In this document: positions 42,195 through 53,604 of the stretch, in pieces
Layout of the letters: each line of letters begins with the position of its first letter
Position numbering within the stretch: the stretch's first letter is position 1
Source: Euborellia annulipes
Taxonomy: Eukaryota; Arthropoda; Insecta; Dermaptera; Anisolabididae
NCBI GenBank assembly: GCA_023213315.1
Contig: JAKCPI010000963.1
Span: 1-64,000, forward strand
Length of the DNA: 64,000 bases
Reading direction: 5' to 3'
Program-made: the position numbers and the translations under genes
The notes under the pieces: model-generated
The model's database searches: none
What the model was told of the DNA's origin: nothing
The model's input: the letters and a program-made list of their open reading frames with translations, nothing else

Positions 42195-42855
42195 AAAAAT
42201 TTCTTAATTAATATATGATTAATAATAACAATAAATTCATTTTTAAATTAAAAAAAAATTAAAGATTATTGGGACTGATTGTTTTTTTGTATTTGCTTGA
42301 TAACAAAAAAATTAATTACGATAATTTTTTAATAAGCCATTAAAAAAATTATAGCTCGATGTCCCAATAATCTCTTATGAATTTAATTCATTTAAAAAAA
42401 AAAACCGCATTGAAAAATTCCTTATAATAGTCTAGTTTATTTTAAAAAGTACGTTTAGACGTCGCTCCTGAACCCCCTTAAATATGCAAATAAAAAAAAA
42501 AAGTAGTGAAAGATTACGTGTAAAATTTAAATATAAATAAAATGTTTTTAATAATTTTACCATAACGTGTTAAAACAAAAATACATCAAAGCAATTTTCA
42601 ACTAAAAGTAACGAATTCTCCCTCCCTCTCTCTCTATATATATGGAAATGTTTTATTTAATATGATTGTTTTAAAATTCTTTTCATTTTAATATTATTTG
42701 TAATATTAACAAACTCTTAAAAGTTGAGCAGTTAAATTCCCCCACTCTCTTTTCTTTCTCTTTTTGCAAACCTCTCAAAGTAATTTTTTCATTTTTGCCA
42801 GTAGCAATCATCGTCAACTCATTCATTTTTTTACTTTCTCGTACCCCTATATATG
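42195..42855. other. AT-rich DNA, nothing recognised
   Basis: Poly-A tracts, a CT-rich run at 42618-42640, no gene. Confidence 0.4.
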
Positions 42856-42857
42856 AA

Positions 42858-42969
42858 ATATATAGAGAGAGAAAGTATTGGTTTCATGTCAAAAATTCGA
42901 TGTCGAGATTTTGATGGATCTTCACGTTTTGAGGTCCCCTGAATCCAAAAAAGTGGTTTTCGCGACATG

Positions 42970-43019
<50 letters not shown>

Positions 43020-43820
43020 GTGTGTGTGTGTGTGTGTTCAATTTTAAGCATGAAGGAATTGAGCTATGAGGCTGAAATTTTATATTTAAGTTAAACACCC
43101 CCCGGGACCGACAAAATAAGCTTTTAATCAAAATCGGCCAAAAAGTACTAGTACTTTACTGATGTACTTTTTCAGTTTTTTTCGATTTTCTCAAAATTCG
43201 CTCTAACGATTTTGATTAAAATTCAAAAAATCAATTATTTTTTAGATGCTCTTTCAAATGTATATTCTCGTTTTGCCCTCAAAATTGTTTGAAGCACACT
43301 TTACTCTTGTGCTTCATAGGAAAGATAGGAGAAATAAATGGTTGCCATGGTAACCGAATTTAAATCTTTTTCTTTTTATTAGATTAAAAATCAATTATTA
43401 TTTAAACGCCCATTTTTTTTTTTTCGGAGAAAACATATCTCTCTCTCTCACAAAACTATCTTCTCTCTTTCTACGCGTTTTAAATTTTTCTACCTTATCT
43501 TCGCATTTGACCAATGTTAATTTCCTTTAGGGATTTGTATGTTAATTTCGATTCAAAAGGGGGTCCCCTTTGGAACTTTTTACGCATTTAAAATTTTTTT
43601 TTCCAATTCTTATGAAATTTTGTATTTATTTACGAATCTATATTGTGTATAAAATGTCCAAATATGAGATTAAAATTTTGAAAAATAACCATAGTTTATT
43701 TCAAGCTAATCAACATTTAAAATGCAAGTTTGAAACTAAGGTGCTATGGAAAACTAAATATATCTCGACACAAAAAATCTGGTGTGACCAGCACAGTGCA
43801 CAACTTTCTCTTACCGAAGG
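42858..43820 (+). mobile_element. Dispersed repeat family F, longest copy
   Basis: Order: AGAGAGAAAGTATTGG, TGTTTTGAGG-like block, (TGTC)n(TG)n, AATTGAGCTATGAGGCTG, CCCCCCGGGACCG, AAAAAGTACTAGTACTTTAC, CTCAAAATTCGCTCTAACG, TTTACTCTTGTGCTTCATAG, and a 3' region ending in AATCTGGTGTGACC. There is no long open frame. It looks like a non-coding mobile unit of ~0.95 kb that carries its own microsatellite; the class is unknown to me. Confidence 0.65.
42971..43037 (+). repeat. (TGTC)n(TG)n microsatellite
   Basis: About twelve TGTC units, then about nine TG units, inside family F. Shorter versions occur at the same internal position in the copies at 11.93 kb and 28.17 kb, so the microsatellite belongs to the element. 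Confidence 0.95.
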
Positions 43821-43865
43821 GTAAGAGAAAGTTGTGTGCTGTGCGCCAGTCACACCAGATTTTTA
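43772..43865. repeat. Palindromic end of family F
   Basis: AAATCTGGTGTGACCAGC and the AACTTTCTCTTACCGAAGG block are mirrored by GTAAGAGAAAGTTGTGTGC and GTCACACCAGATTT, forming a ~45 bp-arm near-perfect hairpin centred near 43820. Equivalent palindromes sit at 4724-4812, 54386-54485 and 60343-60435. Confidence 0.75.
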
Positions 43866-43879
43866 CTTTTTTCTAACTA

Positions 43880-45040
43880 ACAAGTCGAACTTGTGGTATA
43901 AACCATATAACTCTTATAAGAAGTTTTATCCCTCTTCCTTCTTTTTTTATTCTTTTATTTTTTTTTTTATTTTACACGAAGATTACCTTTGAAAGCAACC
44001 AACAGCTTTACGACCCTTAAATCTATAGAAAACAAGTTACACACTCTCTATTAGTCACAGATTTAGAATAAACATACGCCTGTGTTAAAATTTCAAGAAA
44101 GTTTCAATTAATGTATAAATTATGTCACTTTGATAGGGAGAATATATCATCGATTTAAATTAATAAACAGTGTGTACAATATATGATTTAAAAAAAAAAT
44201 CGATGTGTGATTTAATTTAGGTTACATCCACGTGTCTAAATAAATAACATCTCAATCACTAGGTAAAATTTAATTTCAAAATAAAAATGAATAATTTATA
44301 AGATAAAAAATAAATCTTATTTATTAGGCCGTGGATATATTTATTAAATTAAAGGGAATTATTCTTGTGATCAATCAAAAAAGTGTATGTTGAGATCACA
44401 GGAGATAAATACGTTATAGAGGTCATTAAAATAAAATAGCCGAAAATTGATTAGTTTTTTTTCTTCATTAAAAATGTTAATGAATTTGTTCTAAATGTAA
44501 TAGAATAAAAAAGAAAAAAAAGAAATATTTCTATGTGTGGGAAGGAAACCCGCCTACCAGAAAAAAATTACTAAATAATAAATTATTAACTATATCTTTT
44601 TTTTATTCCAAGATAGGAATTAATTTCAATTTATATTTATATTTATTAGCTCATAAAAAAGTAGGTTCCATCGGGATTTGAACCTTGGATCTGCAGATAT
44701 GTCCTCAGCAGGAATATTACGAGAACACAACACCGCACTCGACTACTTAATAGATCTCTCTTACTACTACCAATTTTGTTATAATATATATTTAAAATTT
44801 TTATTCTACTTTATTTATTTGGAATAATCAAGAAACCAATTCAAATCAAATTTGAGAATAGAAAATCAGTCAAAAAATACTATTATTTTACAAACAATAA
44901 TCTTTTTAGAATTGCTGATTAAAATCCATTTTTTTAGGTAAACGTTTAAATATACAAATGTAAAAATGTTTGGAAAACCAAGTGAACATTTTTTTTTTTT
45001 GATAATCTATCTTTAATAAATGTATAATTAATTAAAAAAG
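43880..45040. other. AT-rich DNA with a tRNA-like remnant
   Basis: Apart from 44655-44752 (see separate entry), no repeat or gene was recognised. Confidence 0.4.
44655..44752 (-). repeat. tRNA-like sequence, probably a SINE head
   Basis: On minus, GGTTCAAATCCCG is a good B box, and AGTAGTCGAGTGCGG lies where an A box would be, but the region between is too long and does not fold into a clean tRNA that I can draw. I do not call a functional tRNA gene. Confidence 0.35.
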
Positions 45041-45045
45041 ATTTA

Positions 45046-46183
45046 GGGGAGAGAGGGGGAATGGCGCTCACTTAAGGAAAACATGGTGTATCTTTTAAAT
45101 CATTTATTATAAATTCAAATTAAGATGGGTAATAAAGTCTTTAATTATCGAGTAATCAACAATTTAACACCAAAAGCATATATCTTTGACCTACTAGTAG
45201 TAGTGAACCAATATTAAAAAAACATGTTTGAGCGGCATTGCCCCTGGCTTTGGGTAATGCCGCTCAGGGCATGGGGTAATAACGCTCAAACATGTTTTTT
45301 GGAATATAACATGTAAGATACATTTTAATTAAAGAAATATTTATGAGATCAATCTTATACAATAAAAGTAAAGTCTACAATCACAAATTAGCATCAATTA
45401 TTCCCATTTGGACGTAAGATTAGCCTTTTTCAATATAACAAATAGAGTAAAGTCTCGATGTGAAATCAACTTCAATTATTATAATTATAATATAAACTAA
45501 TTACTATTATTAGAGGTAACACAAATTAGAAATAGAAATATTTTATTTTTGGACACTTAAATCACAGATATATCCATCTGGCGAATCCCACACTGAACAC
45601 ATAGCATGAGCCCACATTCCACAGATGGCGCAGCAATACCACAACTCGTTATTTTTTTCCAATTTCTTCGCAAATAATACTTTTGTTATAATTTTCATCA
45701 TCCACATTCAATTCATCATCACTGTCATCGTCACAAAGCTGCTCTTCATCTTCACAGTCTGAAAAACTTTCTAAGGGGTAATGGCGCTCAGATGAGCGGT
45801 ATTACCCCCAAACGGTAGTTTTATAATTAATTTGAAATAAAAAAAAATCATTTGCAATTGTTGAAAATTGATTACATTATCACAGAATAGAATAGTTTTA
45901 TTGTCAGAAAAGTAAAATTAAAAATTTAATAAGCATTAAAATTTTGGACTTATCGTCAAAAAACACGACACCGAAAATTAGGATCAGTGCGGCCACAAAA
46001 CGGAAGAAACTCACTTCACGGTCACATGACGCAAGCTGACTGTCCTTTTTGCATTGTTGCCTGTTAGAGACCCCCCTCCCCTTGCATTTCACGCTCCGTG
46101 GCGATTTGCCTAAGTTTTTATTTTTGACCAAGTTACAGGGGGTGAGCGCCATTACCCAGTGAGCGCCATTACCCCTCTCTCCC
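45046..46183. mobile_element. Tigger/pogo-like DNA transposon, 1.14 kb, decayed
   Basis: TA flanks both ends (45044-45045, 46184-46185). Ends GGGGAGAGAGGGGGAATGG and (inverted) GGGAGAGAGGGGTAATGG match. A motif GGTAATGGCGCTCA, with variants, occurs about eight times: near both ends, around 45228-45290 and at 45778-45810. The minus strand has a transposase C-terminal remnant. TA duplication plus that protein type point to the pogo/Tigger branch of Tc1/mariner. Internally deleted. Confidence 0.75.
45559..45784 (-). pseudogene. Transposase C-terminal remnant (Tigger-like)
   Basis: A minus-strand frame reads an acidic segment (DCEDEEQLCDDDSDDELN), a stop, then WYCCAICGMWAHAMC and YICDLS. The C-x2-C...W-x-H-x2-C zinc-binding pattern after an acidic stretch is common at the end of Tigger/pogo-type transposases. 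The DDE catalytic core is absent. A stop codon and missing N-terminal part make it non-functional. Confidence 0.6.
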
Positions 46184-46189
46184 TAATTT

Positions 46190-46700
46190 GTATTAATCAC
46201 AATAAAACTTCACGTTAAAAAAAATTTTTAAATTGAATTTTTCCAAATTTTCGAAAAAAGAGTTCAGAATATTTTTGTTGTGAATTAATTTGAATATTAA
46301 TAAAGGGCCGGGCTCAGCCGAGCGCACAACTTTGGTCCGATGTTTTACAGATTATGGTATCATTTTACTCGGGAGAAAGTCTAGTTTCTGAATGTATAAA
46401 AAAACATTTATGGGTTTAAAGGTGTAAAAAAAATATTGCCACCCCTTAGAACCCCCCTAATGGTCCGACGTTTACCAAAAGCTTTTCAGTTCTTGGCCTC
46501 TACCATAGTTTATGTGTACAAAATTTCAAACAATTTAATAAATAGTTATTGAGTTTTCGTTGACGAAAAAATTACCACAATATACACAGACACACAGACA
46601 TCATTCCAAAAACTACTTGTTTCGGATTCAGGGGACCTCAAAACGCACTTTGGCAGCTTAAGTTCATTTTCGATTTTTTTACGATTACATAACTTAATTG
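46190..46700. repeat. Family F-related repeat
   Basis: From about 46310 the text GCCGAGCGCACAACTTTGG, the short CA-type string ACACAGACACACAGACA, and GGGGACCTCAAAACGCAC resemble the family F order, but the sequence is diverged. Confidence 0.4.
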
Positions 46701-48480
46701 TCCAACCTACGGTTGTTAAGTAAAGTTATAAATGTATATGGAAATATTTCAATAGTTGTAAGTAAGTATGAAGTGCAATAAAAACCACATTGTCCAATCT
46801 AGAAATGTGTTTAATACATTATTGTATTTTAATGAAAATTTTGAGATTTTAGCAAGACACTTTTTATCTCGCTGCTTAATCACGTTCATCAATTTGGTAA
46901 AAAAATTGACTTTGCATTAGAATTTTTTTGTCTAAAATTGTTTTATAAATTTCATCAATATACTGTATAAACAATTCATTTTCTATATAAATATTCGTTT
47001 ATTAGCTTTTTGTTTGATAACACCTTGCGTTTGAATTTCATAATAAACGAAATGCGTATCATAATGCGTACATACACCCTCCTCCTTTTGAGGCCCGGGA
47101 TCGAATTCTTTGATAAGGAGAGAGTAGAAGAGCAAAATGAAGGTCGACAAGAGAGAGAGTTAAACAAACATACAAATAGCAAATTAATATTTATTATTTC
47201 ATCATAACGTATAATTATAATTAAATATCGTCGTATATCTCTCCTTTTGTCGTCCTCATCCTGAGGGTTGGCTTTAAATGAAACATAACATTGCAAGCCC
47301 AAGAGAATATCTTTGCCGAGGACAAAAGAATTTCACTTGTAACACAGATTAAAACAATAAATCAACTTAAAAAAAATTTTTTTTACAGCTATGTTTTTTT
47401 TTTTTTTAGAGAAAATTTTAAAAAAATTCGCCAACTAAACAAAATAACTAACAAATATATGGACCTGCTCTGACTGTTTTATTTTAAATAATATAAATAC
47501 TTGAGCCAACAATTTTAATAAAGTTAGGATTAATTTTATTTTTATTTTTTTCTATTTAACACAAAAAGATTTTAGGAAATTTTTTATGAATAATAAATAT
47601 TATACCGGTGTTATGAAGCTATTAAAAGAACAGAGAGAGAGAGAGAGATAAAATTTGATATTTGGAACGTAAGCTCTATTTTTTAAACTCATTCGTTGAT
47701 GGCAAAATTTGATATATTTCTAGAATGGAAGACACACATGTAAAGATTCCCACCGAAAAGCGCAAATTCTGCAAATGGAATCGTTACACGTGTGGCCCTT
47801 TTGATCCCGGGGAATGTAGATTACTGTCTGAAGAAGGTATAAAAGACCACCCCCACTCCCGGGCGAGATCATTTCTCTCTCAACCGAAGTATCAGACTGT
47901 ATTAATATAATAAACATAAATTTAAAAAATTACAACACTTTTACTGAAAACTCCCACAAAATTCCCCGAGAAGGCAACATACAACACCTGTGCAAAGCGA
48001 CTTACAACACCGGATTAAATTCTTCCTCTGGAGATTTCAGGTTAATGAGACAAATATGTTGTGATTTTGTAAGTTAGCTTTTGATTTTCTTTATTAGGAC
48101 TCATCTTCTTGCTATTTAACCACTCCAATGTAGGCCTTCCTTAATAGTTATCTGTGCTTTTCAGTTTCATCATATCTGATTCATATAAGAAAAATAATTT
48201 ATATTAGAGGAGAAGGTCCAAATTTCGGCTACTTTTCGTTTACTTTTTTTGTTATAACTTTTGTTAGAATGAATATTATTAACTTTAACCATGATAAAAT
48301 TGTACATTCAAAGGTTTTCTCTCGATAAACTATTTTAAAAGCTTTAAAATACCTTTATTTTAATTTTTTTTTTATCACTTAAAAAAATATTCAAAATCAC
48401 AAATTTTGAGATGTGGTCTAAATTTGCCAGGCCAAATAAACTAGAATAAAACAATAAAATATGTACAAATATTTAACTCA
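46700..48480. other. Unassigned, with a TATA-box candidate
   Basis: TATAAAAG at 47838-47845 lies in a GC-moderate patch (47725-47880), and an ATAATAAAC polyadenylation-like string follows at about 47907. TATA box and poly-A signal within 70 bases is LTR-like, but I could not define TG...CA ends or a primer-binding site. The 61-codon frame across it has no recognised domain. Confidence 0.35.
47838..47845 (+). promoter_or_regulatory. TATA box candidate, possible solo LTR
   Basis: GGTATAAAAGACCACC; see the matching text at 37514. A likely remnant LTR promoter. Confidence 0.3.
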
Positions 48481-48484
48481 AGAT

Positions 48485-48690
48485 CAAGGGCGGATCCAGA
48501 GGAGTTTCTCGGGGAGGGGGGTAATCTGGGTGTGAATGGTCGCACAATCACACAATTTTTTTTTCTTTAATTTCAAGTAATTTAAAGGCACATTCTATAC
48601 TTGTTTCCCAGAATATGAAATAGTAAATCAAATTTTTTAGTATTAATTTTTAAAATTTTACATTAAAAATACATTTTTTCCTGAGAAGTT
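48485..48690 (+). mobile_element. hAT MITE, 5' part
   Basis: CAAGGGCGGATCCAGAGG start, with the same interior as 30537-30774. The right end is lost at about 48690, where unrelated sequence begins. Confidence 0.6.
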
Positions 48691-48827
48691 GTTTTGCATA
48701 CTATCGCGGCTACATTGCAGCATCTCCTCACACTGATTACAGCACTAGTCAGAATTTGGACCCCAGCCGAAATTTGGACCTTCTCCTCTAATAAATAAAT
48801 AAATAATTTATTAAAACCGCATTAATC

Positions 48828-48861
48828 CTGATGAAGGAAGGCGTTGGGCTCTCGAAACGTC
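48828..48861 (+). ncRNA. Hammerhead-like motif, copy 8
   Basis: CTGATGAAGGAAGGCG, loop, CTCTCGAAACGTC. CTGATGA and GAAACGTC are intact, but stem II is poor as written. An ATAAATAAATAAATAATTTA run lies just upstream, as at the end of a retroelement. Confidence 0.4.
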
Positions 48862-49218
48862 GACTACATAGAAATAAATTGGGCCTGAAAGTACCCCAAT
48901 ACAAGCATTATCTATTTATCTATAGGAACCGTTGAACTTTAAATATACTTTTTGAAATGAAACTTCTTTAACACAAGATAGAACAAGTTCGATTTACGAG
49001 AGTGAAAGTGTTACAAAACGCTGCATTTCTCCCTTACCCCCTCTATTTTCACTCTGAGGAGCTAATAAGATAAAACTTCGCTCAGAGGCCCACATCTTGT
49101 GGGTACGTGGATGGCGACCACGAGCTGCCCGAGCTGGGGTAACAGGAAATTAGACGAATGAATAAGGACTGTATGAATGAATTTCGATGTATATAGTGTT
49201 AAGAAGCGATTAGACTCA

Positions 49219-49330
49219 ACCAGTGGCGTTTGGGGGGGGGAGGGGGGATTTGCCCCAAGAGCTCTGATCTTTTTTAAATTTTATAATATTCAAAACAAAA
49301 TATTTCAAAATATACAGTAATCAATAAATA
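49219..49330 (+). mobile_element. hAT MITE, 5' part
   Basis: CAGTGGCGTTTGGGGG and GAGCTCTGATCTTTTTTAA match the 23403/27430 family. The right end is missing. Confidence 0.55.
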
Positions 49331-49537
49331 AAAAAGCAATAGGTCTTAAATTTTTTTTTTTTTTTTTTTAATAATTTTTTAAGAAAATTTAATTATTAAA
49401 TTGATCCATGAATGAATAAGTCTGATATTTTTCAGATTAATTTTTGAAGCGCTAATCCAATAGTTTCTTTCTATAGATTATTTTATATCTAATAGGTAAG
49501 AAAATTCTATAATCGTGAAAAAAAACACTAACAAGTA

Positions 49538-51460
49538 GGAACCGACCGAATATTCGGTTTCGGTTACGGTTTCGGCCAGTTTCGGCCAAAAATCATGGTT
49601 TCGGCCGTAGTTTCGGTTTCGGCCAAAAAGTGGCCGAACCTTTCGGCCGGCCGAAACCAGAGTCTGAAAAAATGGGATGAGACTCGCATGCAAAAAAAAA
49701 AAAGGTCAAATAATTTGCACTTGTAGTCCAGTCAAATTTCACATTAAATTCGCAAACGCGAAATAACGCTGCATTTTTGGTATGTTATTTTGACCCCTTA
49801 GGAGAGTGTGAAACCACATTTTGCAATCAAAAAAAAGTTGTGCTACCTGCATAATACGAGAAAAATTTCAAAATTTTCGGACATTTTTCAGTTTTTGCAG
49901 TTTAATTAAAAAAATATGGGCTTTTGACATTAGTTGTTATTATCATTTTTAAAGTGCATTAAATTTCAAACAATTGAAGCCAAACCACACCTTCGTAAGT
50001 TTAATAGTTTTTGAGATATGATGCAATTTCATGTAGGGCTATTTAAAACTTGTATTATTGGAATTTTTTGTTTTTTTAAGTTTATAGGAGAACTATAAGA
50101 GCTAATGACCCCGTTTTGCTCTTAAATGAAAGGTAATTAAATGTGCTAAAACTCAATTTATCACAACTTTTCTCTTAGCATGAGCCGTTATGTCGATATT
50201 GGGCTTAAAACACAACAGAAATTTTAGAATTTTTAATTTTATTTATGTTTAAAGCCAAATATCGACATAACGGCTCATGCTAAGAGAAAAGTTGTGATAA
50301 ATTGAGTTTTAGCACATTTAATTACCTTTCATTTAAGAGCAAAACGGGGTCATTAGCTCTTATAGTTCTCCTATAAACTTAAAAACAAAAATTCCAATAA
50401 TACAAGTTTTAAATAGCCCTACATGAAATTGTATCATATCTCAAAAACTATTAAACTTACGAAGGTGTGGTTTGGCTTCAATTGTTTGAAATTTAATGCA
50501 CTTTAAAAATGATAATAACAACTAATGTCAAAAAGCCCATATTTTTTAATTAAACAGCAAAAACTGAAAAATGTCCGAAAATTTTGAAATTTTTCTCGTA
50601 TTATGCAGGTAGCACAACTTTTTTTGATTGCAAAATGTGGTTTCACACTCTCCTAAGGGGTCAAAATAACATACCAAAAATGCAGCGTTACTTGGGGTTT
50701 GCGAATTTAATGAGAAATTTGACTGGACTATTACTGCAATTTTTGTTTTTTTACGATTACAAGAAAACTACAAGGGTTACTGACCCCGTACTGCGCTTAA
50801 ATGAAAGGTAATTAAATGTGCTAAAACTCAATTTATCACAACTTTTCTCTAAACTTGAGCGGTTAAGCCGATATTCGGCTTTAAACATAAGCAAAACTGA
50901 AAATTGTAACATTTGTGAAAATCTTGTACATTTTTCAATTATCATATCTCAAAAACTATTAGAGATACGGAGCTGCAAATTGGCTTGAATTGTTTCAAAT
51001 TTAATATACTTTAAAAATGCTATAAGCAACAAATGTCAAAAAGCCCATAGTTTTTGAATTAAACTGCAAAAACTGAAAAAAGTGCGAAAATTACGCAGTT
51101 TTTCTCGTACTACGCGGGAAGCACAACTTTTTTTTTAATTGCAAAATGTGGTTTCGCACTCCCCCAAGGGGTCCAAATAACATACCAAAAATGCAGGAAT
51201 ACTTTACGTTTTGCGATTTAAATGTCGATATTGACTGGCCTATTGAGGGAGAAAAAAATTTTAGTCTCCCTAAAAAAAAGGTAAAATGATTTTCACGGGA
51301 GGGAAAAAAAAATTCAAAAAAAAAAGGTAAAATGAAAAAAAATTTTTTTAGGAAATACAAGTTTCGGTTTCGGTTACGGTTTCGGCCGAAACTAAGGTTG
51401 AGGCCGAATATTCGGTTTCGGTTTCGGTTTCGGCTGAAAATCTTGTTTCGGTCGGACCCT
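49538..51460. mobile_element. Double-hairpin foldback transposon, 1.92 kb
   Basis: ACTAACAAGTA stands just outside both ends (49527-49537 and 51461-51471), an 11 bp target duplication (10 bp if one A belongs to the element). Ends: GGAACCGACCGAA and, inverted, AGGGTCCGACCGAA. Both termini are studded with TTTCGG repeats (49545-49650, 51360-51452). Inside are two consecutive hairpins. Hairpin 1 has ~485 bp near-identical arms (49724-50206 with 50249-50735). Hairpin 2 (50736-51240) is a diverged version of the same. A 9-11 bp duplication with long inverted repeats is typical of Mutator-like foldback elements. No transposase frame. Confidence 0.85.
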
Positions 51461-51474
51461 ACTAACAAGTAAGT

Positions 51475-52220
51475 TATATTATTAAAGGCCATTAAAGTTA
51501 TAAATTTGCGAAGAATTTTAAATTGGCGTAATATACCATAATTTGAAGTAACTAATTGAATTGTTTTTATTTGATAGTTCAGGCCCCCGTATTCTATAAA
51601 TTAAAATGTGTACAGGTCAAAGATTTTCAAATAAATAACTCAAATTTGTAATGAAATGCCTTGATAAAAATAAATAAATAAATAAATAAAAGTTTATTAA
51701 AAATAATAGAGATGTTTGTTTCTAAAAATAAAAAATAAAGGATCTTGTTCTCAATTGATTTTTATAAGTTTGGCCTCGAAGAAGATGTTAAGATATAAAA
51801 GTAAAGTAATTTGCATTTCGTTTAAAGAAGAGAAAATAAAATATTTAAGGAAAAGCCTGAGTTCAGGAATTTCATTTGGTACGAGTGGAAGTAGAAAGAG
51901 AAGAAGGAAGGGATGGCCTGGGAATTTCTTATAGGCCCTAAAATAATGAAAGTGGATAAAAATTTAATGATTTAAATAAAAAATTCTACTTTAAAAATAA
52001 AGTGGAAAAAATGAACAAATTCTTAAAATTGCCCATTTAGCTAGGAGATCCCTCCTCAACTCCGTTATATTTAATAAACATATATTTCTGTAGGTTAGAT
52101 TTTAAAGAGAAAAGTTTTAAAGACGCATATAACAGAAATGATAACACAGGCCAACAGTGATTTTGGTATTTTGAGCTATTTCTAAGTATATGGGTAGCGC
52201 TGATTCCAAAAATATCTTCA
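51475..52220. other. AT-rich DNA, nothing recognised
   Basis: A (AAAT)n run at about 51670-51690 and unique sequence. The 72-codon frame at 51716 has no domain. Confidence 0.4.
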
Positions 52221-52226
52221 GTGTAT

Positions 52227-52680
52227 GCAGGGCCGCAGGCAGGGAGGGCATGGAGGGCCAGGCCCGGAACTAGGAGTTTTTTTTAAGGGGGGCATTTGCC
52301 GCCCTCTCCTTAAAATTTTCTATACAAAATTCATATCATTTTACCTTTTTTTTAGTAAATTTTTCTTTAATTGCCGCCCCCTAAAATCTGCCGCCCGGGG
52401 CACACACACCCACTTCCCCCTCTAGATCCGGCCCTGTGGAGGGCTATGCCCCGGGGCCCGGACCCCTTGCGCTCCCACCTTAAAATTCTAATAAAAAAAT
52501 AATTTTCATGGTTAAAATTTCAATAAAAAAAAAATCATTTTCTTGATTTTTTTTCCTGAGGGGGCCCGGGCCCTTTAAGCACAAATCTTAAAATTATAAT
52601 TTAAAAAATCATTTTTTCGAAATTTTTTTCCGTTTATTTTGAAAGTGGCCTAAGGCCATTTGCCAATTATTTTCGGTTGA
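52227..52680 (+). mobile_element. hAT-like element with a younger hAT nested in it
   Basis: Starts CAGGGCCGCAGGCAGGG. Removing 52259-52436 and one duplication joins GGCATGGAGGGC to TATGCCCCGGGGCCCGG. The right end of the older element is not clear. Confidence 0.45.
52259..52436. mobile_element. hAT MITE with exact 8 bp target duplication, nested
   Basis: CAGGCCCGGAACTAGG ... CTAGATCCGGCCCTG, with TGGAGGGC on both sides (52251-52258 and 52437-52444). A shorter sister of 10525-10900. Confidence 0.88.
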
Positions 52681-52970
52681 ACATGTACACCTTCAAGTTA
52701 TCTATAAAGAAAGCATTTTGAGGTTACTTATATTCGGAGTTAATAGGATATTTCTGGATACATAAGTCTTCAGAGTTAATTCAATAATTGAACCGTTTAT
52801 TTTGAAAGTGGCCTAAGTCCATTTATAGGCCTACTTAAATTAAAATTTTATTATTGAAAATATCCGAAGGCACTGATGAAGGTAATTTTAATTAAATAGT
52901 ATTTAAAAAGTAAATCTCAGTTTTAGGACAATAAACTGGTTAAAAATATGTTGGATGCATTTTGTCAGAA
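52681..52970. other. Unassigned DNA
   Basis: CCGTTTATTTTGAAAGTGGC occurs twice (about 52630 and 52795), a short internal repeat. No gene. Confidence 0.35.
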
Positions 52971-52971
52971 A

Positions 52972-53265
52972 TTTTTTTTTTTTTTTTTTTTTTTTGGAAT
53001 GGGTGCATAAGGTCCGAAGACCTATAATGACCAATAGTCACATGCAGCCAGGAAGAAAATAAAAACAAAAGGAGAAGCATAAAGGGGAAACTCAACTGCG
53101 GGAACTGAGAAGATGTCTGTTGAGGTTAGACTTGAAAGTCTGAAGATTGTAGGTTTTGGGGTAGACGCAGGGAGCTTGTTCCAATCACGAGAGGTCATGG
53201 GGACAAAGGAAGAATGAAATTGATTTGTTCTGTTAGTCGTGATCTGAACAGCATAGGGATGCTAA
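52972..53265 (-). pseudogene. LINE 3' end: last codons of reverse transcriptase ORF and tail
   Basis: On minus, QFHSSFVPMTSRDWNKLPAS continues after a frameshift with TYNLQTFKSNLNRHLLSSRS and then a 3' tail ending in poly-A (poly-T at 52972-52996 on plus). The RxWNxLP...F+xxL pattern closes the ORF of many CR1/L2-type LINEs. Only the last ~60 codons remain. 5' truncated, dead. Confidence 0.7.
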
Positions 53266-53571
53266 ATGAACCGTATAACACTTTCTTTAAAACATATTAT
53301 GAATGAGAATGAAAATTTTAAAGTCTTGAATTTATTACCATGCTGGGTTGAACCAAGAAAGTTCGAAAATATTGTATTGACAGCACTGTATAAAAATATC
53401 AGACAAATTACAACAGCAAAATTCAAGGGCATTTTCATAATTGGCCTGAGGAGTGTGATTTATGAATTTATTAAATTTATTTATTTATTCATTGATTTAA
53501 TTATTTATTTATTTTGTGAATTAAAAACAAAAAGTTTCTGTTAATATGTAGTGATTGAAATAATATAGGTC

Positions 53572-53604
53572 CTGAAGATGGGTGACGTTTAATTCCCGAA
53601 AATA
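53572..53604 (+). ncRNA. Hammerhead-like motif, copy 9 (decayed)
   Basis: CTGAAGATGGGTGACG, loop, TTCCCGAAAAT. Stem GGG/CCC, but the ACGT part is lost. Confidence 0.3.

Noticed and set aside
42971..43037. CRISPR-like short regular repeat
   Set aside because: A simple TGTC/TG microsatellite in a eukaryotic repeat; no spacers.
46976..47302. 108-codon minus frame overlapping a 65-codon plus frame
   Set aside because: Neither has a recognised domain or splice signal; the GC patch around 47085-47160 could be an old repeat.
47291..47473. 60-codon frame starting MQAQENIF
   Set aside because: It soon becomes Lys/Phe/Asn low complexity; no support.
51091..51492. 133-codon minus-strand frame, with NRNRN repeats
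   Set aside because: The Arg-Asn repeats are the TTTCGG terminal array of the foldback element read on the other strand.
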